Source of the DNA: Actinomycetota bacterium
GTDB taxonomy: Bacteria > Actinomycetota > Acidimicrobiia > Acidimicrobiales > Acidimicrobilacustridaceae
Assembly (NCBI GenBank): GCA_005787345.1
Contig: SYBH01000021.1
Location: forward strand, 1-51,741
Reading direction: 5' to 3'
DNA length: 51,741 nt
The position numbers and the translations under genes were made by a program. How positions within the stretch are numbered: position 1 is the first letter of the stretch; each line of letters begins with the position of its first letter. The notes under the pieces were generated by a model, which was not told the origin of the DNA, searched no databases, and worked only from the letters and a program-made list of their open reading frames with translations. This document shows positions 15,587 through 24,208 of the stretch, piece after piece.

Positions 15587-16435
15587 ATGACAGTTGCTGA
15601 TAACGGATACCTCGCAGGGCGATCAATCATCGTGACGGGGGCTGCGAGCGGCTTCGGTCGACTCGTGACCATTCTCGCGTCTGCCCGTGGCGCAAACGTT
15701 CTTGCCGCCGACATCGATGGCGCAGGTGCGACTGCGCTCGCTGCTGAACTTCAGGCTCAGGGACGCCAGGTACAGGCATGCACTACCGACGTCACCGATT
15801 CGGCGCAGATGCATTCAATGGCTTCAGCATGCGTGGAGCACTTCGGCGCTATCGATGTGCTCGTCAACAACGCGGGCACTATGCCACTTGCGTTCTGGAC
15901 CGATCACGCGGCGGCGGCCGACGCGTGGAGCCGCTGCATCGACATCAACTTCAAAGGTGTCGTCAATGGAATCGCTGCGGTTCACGATCAAATGATCAAA
16001 CAAGGTCGCGGTCATGTGGTGAACATTTCATCGATCTACGGAAATACCCCCGTCGCGGGCTCAGCCATCTACACCGCCACGAAAGCTGCGGTGAATGTGC
16101 TTTCCGAATCGCTGCGAATCGAATCGCAGGGTCGGATCAAAGTCACCACCGTCAAGCCCACTGGCGTCTTTGGCACCAACCTCGGCTCCACCATCATCAA
16201 TGGCGACGCAATGATCGGCATTCTTGGACAGAACATGGACTCATTCCGCGAAAACGTCGTGAAGTTCATGACTCCGGATGAAAACGAAGGCCTCACCGAT
16301 CCCGAGAGCATTCGCTATTGGGCAATCTCGGCCGAAGAACTCGCAGAACAAATCGTCTATGTGATCGATCAGCCGTGGGGAATCTCGATTAGCGATATCA
16401 CCGTGCGAGCGTCGGGCGATCAGTACTTGTCCTGA
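15587..16435 (+). CDS. Short-chain dehydrogenase/reductase (SDR), classical type
   Basis: Second SDR, 282 residues from the ATG at 15587. It has TGAASGFG, ADIDG after the second strand (NAD preference likely), LVNNAG, VVNISSIYG and catalytic YTATK. The long substrate loop after the active site (KPTGVFGTNLGST) and the C-terminal extension are not family-diagnostic, so the substrate is unknown. An earlier in-frame ATG at 15473 would overlap the divergent lipoate ligase gene and is less likely. Confidence 0.87.
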   Translation: MTVADNGYLAGRSIIVTGAASGFGRLVTILASARGANVLAADIDGAGATALAAELQAQGRQVQACTTDVTDSAQMHSMASACVEHFGAIDVLVNNAGTMPLAFWTDHAAAADAWSRCIDINFKGVVNGIAAVHDQMIKQGRGHVVNISSIYGNTPVAGSAIYTATKAAVNVLSESLRIESQGRIKVTTVKPTGVFGTNLGSTIINGDAMIGILGQNMDSFRENVVKFMTPDENEGLTDPESIRYWAISAEELAEQIVYVIDQPWGISISDITVRASGDQYLS

Positions 16436-16468
16436 ACTCTTCAGGAGGTGACCTCGGGCCAGGCCCGA
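16430..16468 (+). terminator. Paired hairpins at the end of an SDR gene
   Basis: TCCTGA (16430-16435, includes the stop) pairs with TCAGGA (16441-16446), and TCGGGCC (16454-16460) pairs with GGCCCGA (16462-16468). The second lies in the end of the convergent small gene. No U-run follows, as is common for actinobacterial terminators. Confidence 0.3.
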
Positions 16469-16710
16469 CACCAATGCAAATAGGTGATGAGGTCTTCTGG
16501 CCGAGGATCTCCACCAGAACCGCCATAGGCCGTCACCAAACGGAATTTCATGTACGACGCGTCGGGAAGCGGCAGGAATGGCGCGCGCTTCCACCATCCA
16601 CGCGGAGCGAGACGAAACAACTGACGAATGGCAGTGGTCCAAAGCGACGGATGACGAACAACGGCAAGCGCTCCAGCGAGCATCCAGCGCGAAGAGAGTT
16701 GATCAGCCAC
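16441..16710 (-). CDS. Small conserved actinobacterial protein, unknown function
   Basis: 89 residues from a GTG at 16710. It contains a Trp/Pro-rich middle (RLAPRGWWKRAPFLPLPD) and a motif KFRLVTAYGGSG followed by EDLITYLHWCRAW. I recall proteins of this pattern as widespread uncharacterised actinobacterial genes but cannot name a family. No signal peptide; a hydrophobic patch near residues 9-17 is too short for a clear membrane segment. It starts 9 bases after the ROK kinase stop, so it is the last gene of that operon. Confidence 0.7.
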   Translation of the reverse strand: MADQLSSRWMLAGALAVVRHPSLWTTAIRQLFRLAPRGWWKRAPFLPLPDASYMKFRLVTAYGGSGGDPRPEDLITYLHWCRAWPEVTS

Positions 16711-16719
16711 GGGATGATC

Positions 16720-17595
16720 CTACTGATCGAGTCCGCGCCAGCCGACCGCCGCTGCGCCGACGAGCGGCCCATCGGCGCCGAGACCTCCACGGCGCAGTTC
16801 ACAACCATTTGAGAAATCGAGTCGCGCCCGCAACGCGATCTCTTCATTCGCTGCTGCGAAAAACCGATCGCCAAAGCCGAGCGCCACAGAACCCGCAACA
16901 ACAGCAAGACGAAGATCAAGAAGATTCGACACTGTTGCCACCGCTCGCCCAACCAACCGACCAGTGCGTTCGATCACTTCGGAGGTTGCTTCGGCAGCAG
17001 GCCGTCCGGTGTAGGCGGCAATCGCAGTTCCCGACGCTTCGGCTTCTAAACATCCGCGTGCGCCGCATCCGCACAGACGACCTTCAGGCTCAACGCAGAT
17101 ATGCCCGATGTGCCCGGCGTTGCCATCAGCACCATCAAGTAAACGACCGTCAAGAACGATTCCACCGCCAACGCCGGTCGACACGACCATTGCCAAATAG
17201 TTGTCAACCGACTGAGCAGCGCCGAGCCAACCTTCGCCCAATGCCAGTGCCTTTGCATCGTTGTCGATAAAGGTCGGAAGCCCCGTTACGACGGAAAGTC
17301 GGTCAAGCAGGGGGAACGAACGCCATGCCGGAATATTCACCGGAGAGACTTCCATGCCGCTGCGCGTCATTGGCCCACCGGTACCTACCCCGCAAACCAC
17401 CGGGGTAACCGGCGAAGACCTCGTGACTTCGGCAATGAGTTCAATGATCGCCGCAAACATTTCCTCGCCGGAACCATGCGCAGGCGTGGCCGCACGTTCA
17501 CGAACAACAACCACCCCGTTGCGATCGACAAGACCTACGTCGATCTTGGTCCCGCCGATGTCGACGGCGAGTGCTGCCGGGACAGACAGGGTCAG
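16720..17595 (-). CDS. ROK-family sugar kinase (glucokinase-like), probable CTG start
   Basis: ATP-dependent hexose kinase of the ROK family. The full N-terminal ATP loop AVDIGGTKIDVGLVD is encoded in frame upstream of the first GTG (17514), so the gene must begin earlier. No ATG, GTG or TTG exists between it and the upstream gene. The candidate is CTG at 17595, overlapping the preceding TGA as CTGA, or CTG at 17589. Other motifs: IDNDAKALALGE, STGVGGGIVLDG, GHIGHI and the zinc-binding CGCGARGCLEAEASG. Length from 17595 is 291 residues. Glucose is the usual substrate, but other hexoses are possible. Confidence 0.88.
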   Translation of the reverse strand: MTLSVPAALAVDIGGTKIDVGLVDRNGVVVVRERAATPAHGSGEEMFAAIIELIAEVTRSSPVTPVVCGVGTGGPMTRSGMEVSPVNIPAWRSFPLLDRLSVVTGLPTFIDNDAKALALGEGWLGAAQSVDNYLAMVVSTGVGGGIVLDGRLLDGADGNAGHIGHICVEPEGRLCGCGARGCLEAEASGTAIAAYTGRPAAEATSEVIERTGRLVGRAVATVSNLLDLRLAVVAGSVALGFGDRFFAAANEEIALRARLDFSNGCELRRGGLGADGPLVGAAAVGWRGLDQ

Positions 17596-17972
17596 GCCTC
17601 GTCCTCGCGCTGGAGACGATCCTTGAAACGTGACCGTGTGTTGCCAAGTGCATCACGGAAACCTGCAGCCTTCGCCGACTGCGTCATTTGCTGCATCCCG
17701 GCCTTGCCAAGACGACGCCCATTGCGCTCAAACGCGAGCGCCGAAACAAGCATGACGAGGAACCCGCCGAAGGCCAGAAGAAACGATGTGCCAAGGAGCA
17801 CGACCAAGAGAATGAGTCCGACGACAAAGCCAAATGCCGACCATTTCAACCCGCGCGATGCTGCGGTGTACACAGTTGTGTCAGCGATGTCTCGAGCGAG
17901 ACCAGGATCGGTCTCACGCAGCTGCTGCTCAATCTCGCTGAGGATGCGTTGTTCGTCCTCGGAAAGCGGCAC
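17592..17972 (-). CDS. DUF3040 membrane protein
   Basis: 126-residue protein from GTG at 17972 with an AAGGAG ribosome binding site 8-9 bases upstream. The N-terminus MPLSEDEQRILSEIEQQL is the signature of DUF3040, an actinobacterial family, followed by two membrane segments (about 45-61 and 63-80) and a basic C-terminal tail (FKDRLQREDEA). Its role is unknown. In many actinobacteria such genes lie near the dcw cluster or dinB; here it follows dinB. Confidence 0.9.
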   Translation of the reverse strand: MPLSEDEQRILSEIEQQLRETDPGLARDIADTTVYTAASRGLKWSAFGFVVGLILLVVLLGTSFLLAFGGFLVMLVSALAFERNGRRLGKAGMQQMTQSAKAAGFRDALGNTRSRFKDRLQREDEA

Positions 17973-18040
17973 TACACCTACTCCTTGTCGCGTACTTAGA
18001 GCCAATAGTCTCCCACGGCCGACACCTTTACACAACGGCA

Positions 18041-18053
18041 CCCTGGTCCAGGG
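18041..18053 (-). terminator. Hairpin after dinB
   Basis: CCCTGG-T-CCAGGG, a near-perfect palindrome 7 bases beyond the dinB stop on the minus strand. No U-run. It separates dinB from the DUF3040 gene, which likely has its own promoter in the remaining 68 bases. Confidence 0.35.
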
Positions 18054-18059
18054 AGGGTG

Positions 18060-19352
18060 TCACGCAGTTGTTGCACTGCTTCCGGGATCGGTTTGCTCTG
18101 CATCTGGACCCCACTGCTGAGCCCCTCGGCGCTTCAAACGAAGTCCGTCAGGGCCAGTTGCAACCGCCGGCCCGATGGCTTCGTCGCCGAAACGGGCGCG
18201 GATCTCATCAATCGTGCGATCTGCTTCCTGCCAGCCTGGACCCGAGATCGCTTCGTCAAATGTGAGTTGTCGGGACGCATCAGAACTGAGTCCACTCACC
18301 GAGAGGCCAAGTAGCCGAACGCCCTGAGCAGGATCAACGAGTGCAAGCAAACTACGACCGGCCTCTAGCAATGAGCGCGAATCGTCAACCGCTACTGCCA
18401 ATGTGGTCGATCGGGTGATCGTCGTGAAGTCCCCGAATCGAATTTTCAGTTGAACGGTGCGACCGACCACACCTTGGGCCCGTAAACGCGACGCAACCGA
18501 GTCAGCGAATTGCACAAGTTCGCGCTCCAAGGTTGAGCGAAGGTGATGGTCGCGAGAGAACGTCTCTTCATGACCAATCGACTTCATCGCCCGATCGGGT
18601 TCGACTGATCGCTCATCACGGCCATTTGCTAGCGAGTGCAGGTGACGGCCCTGAGAGCGACCGAGTGCCGCTACAACATTTTCTTCGGGAAGATCAGCCA
18701 GATCAGCAATGGTGAGAACGCCAATTCGGTGGAGCTTCGCCAGCGTTGCTGGTCCCACTCCCCAAAGTGACTCAACCGGTAGTGGCCGAAGAAATGACAA
18801 CGTTTCTTCGGGCTCAACGACGAAAACTCCGCTCCCAAACTGCGGGCCATTTTTTGAAGCCTTTGGCTTTGCCGCCTCGGTTGCAAGTTTCGCAACGAAC
18901 TTTGTGCTCGCTACTCCGACTGAACACGTCAGACCCTGCTCATCAAGAACTCGTCGACGAATCGATGCTGCGATAGTCGGCGCTTCACCGAGCAATCGGA
19001 GAGCACCACTCACATCGAGAAAGGCTTCGTCGAGCGAGAGCGGTTCTACTAGCGGGGTGACATCTTTGAAAATCGACATGACGTTTGCACTGACTTCGGA
19101 ATAACGGTGATAACGACCGCGAAGGAAAACCGCATGCGGACACAACCGACGAGCTTGCACCGAGGACATGGCTGAATGAACACCAAACGCGCGCGCTTCG
19201 TACGATGCAGCAGCGACTACTCCACGTTCGCCATCGCCACCAACAACAACTGGCTTTCCTCGCAATTCAGGTTGATCAAGTAACTCCACAGAGACAAAAA
19301 ACGCATCCATGTCAACGTGCAGGATGCTCGCGATGTCGCGCGAATCACTCAC
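18060..19352 (-). CDS. dinB: DNA polymerase IV (Y family)
   Basis: Error-prone translesion polymerase. Catalytic carboxylates appear in VDMDAFFVSVE and EPLSLDEAFLDVSG; GLTCSVGVASTKFVAKLA and the little-finger domain follow. A QLTFDE sequence near residue 387 fits a beta-clamp-binding motif, and the tail after it is low in structure. GTG start at 19352 overlaps the NUDIX stop (GTGA). 430 residues, slightly long because of the C-terminal tail. Linkage with a NUDIX hydrolase suggests a shared role in DNA damage or nucleotide pool care. Confidence 0.95.
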   Translation of the reverse strand: MSDSRDIASILHVDMDAFFVSVELLDQPELRGKPVVVGGDGERGVVAAASYEARAFGVHSAMSSVQARRLCPHAVFLRGRYHRYSEVSANVMSIFKDVTPLVEPLSLDEAFLDVSGALRLLGEAPTIAASIRRRVLDEQGLTCSVGVASTKFVAKLATEAAKPKASKNGPQFGSGVFVVEPEETLSFLRPLPVESLWGVGPATLAKLHRIGVLTIADLADLPEENVVAALGRSQGRHLHSLANGRDERSVEPDRAMKSIGHEETFSRDHHLRSTLERELVQFADSVASRLRAQGVVGRTVQLKIRFGDFTTITRSTTLAVAVDDSRSLLEAGRSLLALVDPAQGVRLLGLSVSGLSSDASRQLTFDEAISGPGWQEADRTIDEIRARFGDEAIGPAVATGPDGLRLKRRGAQQWGPDAEQTDPGSSATTA

Positions 19353-19834
19353 ACTCGTGTAACCACCAACGAAGATCGGTCCGAACCTTCGATGTTGTAG
19401 GCGAATGAACGCGGGTCATCCCAGCGGTGCATCAACCATTCAAGAACTGGTTCGGCGACCCAGGGCGCGCCGTCGTTGAGGTGAACCCCACACTGCTCAG
19501 GGTCAACCCATGCTGCAGTTTCGACAATGCCATCGGGATCATCGAAGCGAAGTTCGCCTTCCCATGATTCGGCCAGCCATGCTTCGACTCGAAGCGTCCA
19601 CCCCATATCGGGGGCACTCGCTGTGATCTCATACAGCTTTCCCGCCCACTTCGTGACGACGAGACCTGTTTCTTCAACCACTTCGCGACCAATGCCTTCG
19701 ACAACGGATTCACCAGCATCGATGACGCCACCAGGAGGACTCCAGTCGAATGAGCCGTCACGGCGCCGATTGCGCACCAGTAAGAGCCCCGCCGGACCCT
19801 CAATCACCGCACCGCCGACGAGCCAGTCGCGCAT
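19349..19834 (-). CDS. NUDIX hydrolase
   Basis: 161-residue NUDIX protein with an intact box: GVIDAGE, seven residues, REVVEETGL. It hydrolyses a nucleoside diphosphate linked to some group; the substrate cannot be read from sequence. The adjoining dinB start overlaps its stop, and it begins 3 bases after the GT2 stop, so the three genes are probably co-transcribed. Confidence 0.92.
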   Translation of the reverse strand: MRDWLVGGAVIEGPAGLLLVRNRRRDGSFDWSPPGGVIDAGESVVEGIGREVVEETGLVVTKWAGKLYEITASAPDMGWTLRVEAWLAESWEGELRFDDPDGIVETAAWVDPEQCGVHLNDGAPWVAEPVLEWLMHRWDDPRSFAYNIEGSDRSSLVVTRV

Positions 19835-19837
19835 TGC

Positions 19838-20578
19838 TTAGGAAGCGTCCGGAGGAAGTGGGCGGCGGAAAATGCGATCACGAACCGCCCACCACGTCAC
19901 GAGAAGAAGCGCCTCGAAGACGATTCGCGAGGACATTTTGGAGGTTCCGCGCTCACGGTCGTTAAATGTGATCGGAACTTCCACAATGCGGCCGTCACGG
20001 CGAGCCACGTTGTACGCCATTTCGATCTGGAATCCATAACCGTCTGCAGTCACGAGATCGAGTGGGATCCGCGACAGCATCGGAGCGCCGTAGCAACGAA
20101 ACCCCGCCGTGGCATCTCGCACCTGAAGTCGGAGCACGATTGCGGCATAGCGGTTACCGCCGCGAGACAACCACTCGCGGTAACGGGGCCAGTCGGGGAT
20201 ATGGCCTCCGGGAACATACCGGGAGCCAATGGCGAGATCAGCGCCAGATTCAACCGCGTTGACCAATGAGGGAAGCGCCGCGGGATCGTGCTGAAGGTCC
20301 GAGTCCATTTCGATCAACGCGTCGTAGCCATTGGCTAGGCCATAGGCGAAACCTGCCCGATAGGCCGATCCCAGACCAGCTTTGGCGCCTCGACGGAGCA
20401 GCGATACGTGCCCCCCATTGTCAGCTCCCCATCCCTCGGCCAGATCAGCGGTTCCGTCCGGGCTTCCATCGTCAACCACGAGCACGTCGGCCTTCGGCAA
20501 CGCCTTCTGAATGCGCTCTAAGACCTCAACAATGTTCTCTGCCTCGTTGTAGGTCGGCAGGATGACGAGCGGGTTCAC
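19838..20578 (-). CDS. Polyprenol monophosphomannose synthase-type glycosyltransferase (GT2)
   Basis: 246-residue GT2 enzyme, probably transferring mannose from GDP-mannose to polyprenyl phosphate (Ppm1/Dpm1 type). Motifs: LPTYNEAENI, VVDDGSPDGTAD, the metal site MDSDLQHDP, GSRYVPGG, and DGYGFQIEM with FNDRERGTSKM. No C-terminal membrane domain or Lnt-like domain is fused. GTG start at 20578. It may supply mannose donors for lipoglycans, in line with the PimB-like enzyme at 32346-33470. Confidence 0.88.
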   Translation of the reverse strand: MNPLVILPTYNEAENIVEVLERIQKALPKADVLVVDDGSPDGTADLAEGWGADNGGHVSLLRRGAKAGLGSAYRAGFAYGLANGYDALIEMDSDLQHDPAALPSLVNAVESGADLAIGSRYVPGGHIPDWPRYREWLSRGGNRYAAIVLRLQVRDATAGFRCYGAPMLSRIPLDLVTADGYGFQIEMAYNVARRDGRIVEVPITFNDRERGTSKMSSRIVFEALLLVTWWAVRDRIFRRPLPPDAS

Positions 20579-20642
20579 GTTTCCAACTGTAGGAGCATCG
20601 AGCGCTCCTCCGGTGCGCAGTCATCTGGCTCAGACCCGTACG

Positions 20643-20996
20643 ATGGCACCGATGGCACCACAAACCCCCACCACCCCACCTGCATCCACGACAGTTTCTG
20701 CCCTTCCCTCCGTTGGCGCGCGGGTGCTTGCGTTCCTCGCAATCCTGATCGGCGGTACCGCCGGCGGAATCATCGGATACGCCTTCGTTGACCTTCAACT
20801 GACTGGCGATTCCTCTTTGTGGGCGGGACTCGGCGCTCTTTTTGGCGCAGTAGTCGCCGCACTTGGCACTGCAGTGGTTGTCATCCTCACCCTCCGAGCA
20901 ATGGGCGAATGGAACACGATTCGTGCCCGCGAGGAACTCGCCGCTGCCTCGGCGAAATCGAACGCAGCGAACCGAAACGTTCCTCGCGTTCGGTAA
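20643..20996 (+). CDS. Small two-helix membrane protein
   Basis: 117 residues from ATG at 20643 (a second ATG 9 bases later is possible). A Pro/Thr-rich N-terminus precedes two membrane segments (about 26-48, Gly-rich GGTAGGIIGY, and 60-84) and a short Ala/Lys-rich cytoplasmic tail. I do not recognise the family. The stop overlaps the next ATG (TAATG), so it is coupled to the phosphatase gene behind it. Confidence 0.65.
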   Translation: MAPMAPQTPTTPPASTTVSALPSVGARVLAFLAILIGGTAGGIIGYAFVDLQLTGDSSLWAGLGALFGAVVAALGTAVVVILTLRAMGEWNTIRAREELAAASAKSNAANRNVPRVR

Positions 20997-21793
20997 TGAG
21001 CCACGACACAGCAACACTTCTCAATCTCGCAACGTCGACTGCGGCCGAAGCAGCGGCGCTGATTGTTGACGGACTTTCTCGCGTCCGAACCATGGTCGAC
21101 ACGAAAACCTCGGGCACCGACATGGTTACCGAAATGGACAAAGCATCCGAAGCACTCATTCTTGGTCGACTCGCCAACGAGCGCCCAGACGATGCAGTTC
21201 TTGGTGAAGAGGGAACGGACCGACCGGGCTCGACCGGTGTGCGCTGGATTGTCGACCCAATCGACGGCACAACCAACTACCTCTACGGCCACGCCGGATT
21301 CGCGATCTCGATCGCAGCAGAGATCAATGGCGAAATAGCCATTGGTGTCGTTCATGACCCGCTGCATGCCGAGGTCTTCACCGCCATTCGGGGCGAAGGC
21401 GCGTTCCGAAATGGTCTCCCGATCCACGCTTCGGACGAAACGAAGTTGTCTCATGCGCTGGTCGCAACTGGTTTCTCCTACGAGCCTGATCGCCGTCGGC
21501 GTCAGGCAGCAGTGCTGGGCAAGATCATCGGATCAGTTCGCGATATTCGCCGCATGGGCGCCGCGTCGGTCGACTTGTGCTCGGTTGCATGCGGCCGGGT
21601 CGACGCCTATTACGAGCGTGGCCTCCAGCCTTGGGACCACGCTGCCGGGGCACTCATTGCAACCGAGGCCGGCGCACTCGTCGGCAATCTTGCCGGCGGT
21701 GCCCCCGAATTTGAGTTCTGCCTCGCTGCGCCGCCCGCGTTATTCAACGGTCTGCGATCGCTGCTTGTCGACGCCGATGCAGGCAACGCATAA
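20996..21793 (+). CDS. Inositol monophosphatase family protein
   Basis: Metal-dependent phosphatase, 265 residues. Signature metal-binding motifs are present: VLGEEG, DPIDGTTNY and the C-terminal WDHAAGALIATEAGA. Possible substrates are myo-inositol-1-phosphate (fitting the phosphatidylinositol mannoside genes elsewhere in the window), histidinol phosphate or PAP; the motifs do not decide. ATG at 20996 overlaps the preceding stop. Confidence 0.9.
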   Translation: MSHDTATLLNLATSTAAEAAALIVDGLSRVRTMVDTKTSGTDMVTEMDKASEALILGRLANERPDDAVLGEEGTDRPGSTGVRWIVDPIDGTTNYLYGHAGFAISIAAEINGEIAIGVVHDPLHAEVFTAIRGEGAFRNGLPIHASDETKLSHALVATGFSYEPDRRRRQAAVLGKIIGSVRDIRRMGAASVDLCSVACGRVDAYYERGLQPWDHAAGALIATEAGALVGNLAGGAPEFEFCLAAPPALFNGLRSLLVDADAGNA

Positions 21794-21860
21794 CCATCAC
21801 CCACACTCCGAAATTAGAAAACCTGACGTAGTGGCCTCTCATCGGTGACAATGGAGAGTT

Positions 21861-22541
21861 ATGGGAACCCGCATCCTCACCGTCGAGGACGACGAACGAA
21901 TCCGCACCGCCGTTCGCCTCGCCCTTGAGGACGAGGGTTGGGAGGTTGAGGAAGCAGATACTGGCGAGGAAGCTCTTCAAGCATTCACCCGCCAGCCCAG
22001 CGACGTCGTCCTGATTGACATCATGCTTCCCGGTATCGACGGCTTCGATGTCTGCCGCTCTATTCGACGTGTCAGCGATGTCCCTATCGTCATGGTCACC
22101 GCCCGCGCCGACACTCATGATGTTGTTGCAGGCCTCGAGGCCGGAGCGGACGATTACCTCACGAAGCCATTCGCTCCGAAAGAACTCTCAGCACGAATTC
22201 GTGCGCTACTTCGACGAGCACGAACAATCGACCTCGCTCCGACTCATTTGCGCTTCGGCGATCTCGAGATCATTCCGGAAGAAGGAATCGTTCTTCGCGA
22301 CAACGCCGAGGTTCATCTCACCAAGACCGAATTCCGACTTCTTGTTGAACTCGCGTCTGCACCCGGCCGTGTCTTCAGTCGTGAAGTTCTTCTCGAACGC
22401 GTTTGGGGCTATGGCTACTTCGGCGACGGTCGTCTCGTTGATGTCCATGTGCGTCGTTTGCGCATGAAGGTTGAAGTCGATCCCGCTAACCCGCGCCACG
22501 TCATGACAATCCGCGGCCTCGGCTACAAACTTCAGCAGTGA
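21861..22541 (+). CDS. OmpR/PhoB-family response regulator
   Basis: 226 residues: receiver domain with acidic pocket VEDDERIR, phospho-acceptor Asp53 in LIDIMLPGIDG and the conserved Lys in LTKPFAPKEL, followed by a winged-helix DNA-binding domain (TKTEFRLLVELASAPGRVFS, DVHVRRLRMKV, TIRGLGYKL). The stop overlaps the kinase GTG (GTGA). The pair with a two-helix HAMP kinase and a following lipoprotein resembles the MtrA-MtrB-LpqB arrangement of actinobacteria; orthology is an inference. Confidence 0.95.
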   Translation: MGTRILTVEDDERIRTAVRLALEDEGWEVEEADTGEEALQAFTRQPSDVVLIDIMLPGIDGFDVCRSIRRVSDVPIVMVTARADTHDVVAGLEAGADDYLTKPFAPKELSARIRALLRRARTIDLAPTHLRFGDLEIIPEEGIVLRDNAEVHLTKTEFRLLVELASAPGRVFSREVLLERVWGYGYFGDGRLVDVHVRRLRMKVEVDPANPRHVMTIRGLGYKLQQ

Positions 22542-24016
22542 CCAAACCCATCACGACTCGCACTCGGCGACGACGTCGAACCCGGATCATCGCTCCTGTC
22601 CGTCGTCGCTTTGGCCTTCGCACTCGCCTCACCCTGACCTTTGCCCTTGGCGCTGCGGTCTTGTCGGCAGTCCTGGCGTTCATCACCTTTGGTCTCACCC
22701 GCCAGAATCTGATTGACCAACGGCAATCTTCGTCAGTCACACGAGCATTCGTGAATGCTGACCGTTTGTCGTTCGAACTTCCCTATGCATCCACCCCGGC
22801 CATGGTCAATCGGGACTTGGACAGCCTTTCCCATCCCAACGACGCAAATGCTGCGCTTTCAAACGCTGGACGTTGGTATGCAACCGATCCGGCAGCGTTC
22901 ACCCAAGATGCAATCCCCGCATCGCTGCTCGACATGGTTACGGGCGGTCAGGCCGCAACCATGCGAGCCGACGTCAATGGGTCAACCCAACTCATCGTTG
23001 GCGTCCCAGTTCCAAATCTTGATGCCCGTTATTACGAGAGTGTGCCGCTTGCCGATCTCCAACGAACGCTCGACGGCTTGGCGTGGACACTTCTGATCTC
23101 CTCAGCGCTTACGACTGTCGCTGGTGCACTCATCGGTTATTGGGCAAGCCGACGCGTCTTCGCTCCGTTGCTTGATGTCGGCACCGCTGCCGGCGCGATT
23201 GCTGGTGGCCGCCTCGACACTCGACTCCCAGAAGGCATCGACGCAGACCTCGACCTCATCTCAAAGCCATTCAACGAAATGGCTCAAGCGCTTGAGGACC
23301 GCATTGAACGCGATGCGCGGTTCGCGTCTGAAGTCAGTCACGAGTTGCGTTCACCACTCATGACTCTTGCCGCGTCGATCGAGGTGCTGGAAAACACTCG
23401 GGACGATCTTCCCGAACGGGCTCGTACCGCTCTCGTATTGCTATCGGCAGATATTGATCGCTTACAGCAACTCGTCGAAGACTTACTCGAGATTTCTCGA
23501 TTCGATGTTGGTGCAATCACTTTGCACCTTGAAGAAGTGCTCGTAGTCGAACTCGTCTACCAATCCGTAAGTATTCTTGGCGGCGGAGGCGTCCCAGTTA
23601 TCCACGACATCGATACCGACGAGCTTGTTGTACGCGTCGACAAACGTCGGTTCGGCAGAGTCATCGCAAATCTTCTCGACAACGCCGATCGCTATGCCGG
23701 CAGTGCCACATCGGTGACGGTCGAACGAGTCGAAGACATGATCCAGATCAGCGTCGAGGACAACGGCAACGGCGTACCGGAAGACGAGCGCGACATCGTA
23801 TTCGACCGCTTTTCTCGCGGCAGCGAGGGCGGAAACCGTTCGAATGACACCGGCGTTGGTCTTGGACTCGCGCTCGTCGATGAACACATCCGACTCCACG
23901 GCGGACGAGTGTGGGTTGAAGATCGTCGTGACGGCGACCACGGCGCTCGATTCGTCGTCGAACTCCCCTTGGTTGATCCGCCTGCACCCGACGAGACGCA
24001 AGAGGAATCCCTATGA
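22538..24016 (+). CDS. Sensor histidine kinase (MtrB-like)
   Basis: 492-residue kinase. A basic N-terminus leads to membrane segment 1 (about 32-54), an extracytoplasmic sensor of about 125 residues, membrane segment 2 (about 182-204), a HAMP linker, the H box FASEVSHELRSP (His268) and an HATPase domain with NLLDNADRY, EDNGNGVPE, FDRFSRGSEGG and GVGLGLALVDEH. GTG start at 22538. All catalytic boxes are intact. The signal sensed is unknown; in MtrB the corresponding system governs cell-wall and division genes. Confidence 0.94.
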   Translation: MTKPITTRTRRRRRTRIIAPVRRRFGLRTRLTLTFALGAAVLSAVLAFITFGLTRQNLIDQRQSSSVTRAFVNADRLSFELPYASTPAMVNRDLDSLSHPNDANAALSNAGRWYATDPAAFTQDAIPASLLDMVTGGQAATMRADVNGSTQLIVGVPVPNLDARYYESVPLADLQRTLDGLAWTLLISSALTTVAGALIGYWASRRVFAPLLDVGTAAGAIAGGRLDTRLPEGIDADLDLISKPFNEMAQALEDRIERDARFASEVSHELRSPLMTLAASIEVLENTRDDLPERARTALVLLSADIDRLQQLVEDLLEISRFDVGAITLHLEEVLVVELVYQSVSILGGGGVPVIHDIDTDELVVRVDKRRFGRVIANLLDNADRYAGSATSVTVERVEDMIQISVEDNGNGVPEDERDIVFDRFSRGSEGGNRSNDTGVGLGLALVDEHIRLHGGRVWVEDRRDGDHGARFVVELPLVDPPAPDETQEESL

Positions 24017-24165
24017 GCACTCACCCGCTTCGACGTCTCGTCGGCCTTGGCGCGCTCATTCTTGGTCTCAGTCCCATCGTTGCCGCATGCAGCATTCCCA
24101 CCGAGGATCAACCGCAGCCGGTCAACCGCGAACCATCCACGACAACGGTGACAGCTAGCCCCTAG
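24013..24165 (+). CDS. 50-residue lipoprotein, possible LpqB/GerMN remnant
   Basis: Short frame starting MSTHPLRRLVGLGALI with a lipobox IVAAC (Cys26) and a mature part of only 25 residues (CSIPTEDQPQPVNREPSTTT...). The ATG overlaps the kinase stop (ATGA). In related actinobacteria the gene in this place encodes a long lipoprotein (LpqB, GerMN domain) whose mature N-terminus often opens with C-x-IPT. The rest is missing here: a TAG at 24163 ends the frame 24 bases before a convergent gene. It may be a functional microprotein or a degraded gene. Confidence 0.65.
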   Translation: MSTHPLRRLVGLGALILGLSPIVAACSIPTEDQPQPVNREPSTTTVTASP

Positions 24166-24175
24166 TCGGTAGTCA

Positions 24176-24208
24176 CCGGTCTCCAGATTTAGATCGGGAG
24201 ATCGCCGG
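24176..24208. terminator. Imperfect hairpin between convergent genes
   Basis: CCGGTCTCC (24176-24184) faces GGAGA-TCG-CCGG (24197-24208) with a 3-base bulge, spanning the 23-base gap between the lipoprotein and acyl-CoA dehydrogenase stops. It could stop transcription from both sides. No U-run. Confidence 0.25.
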
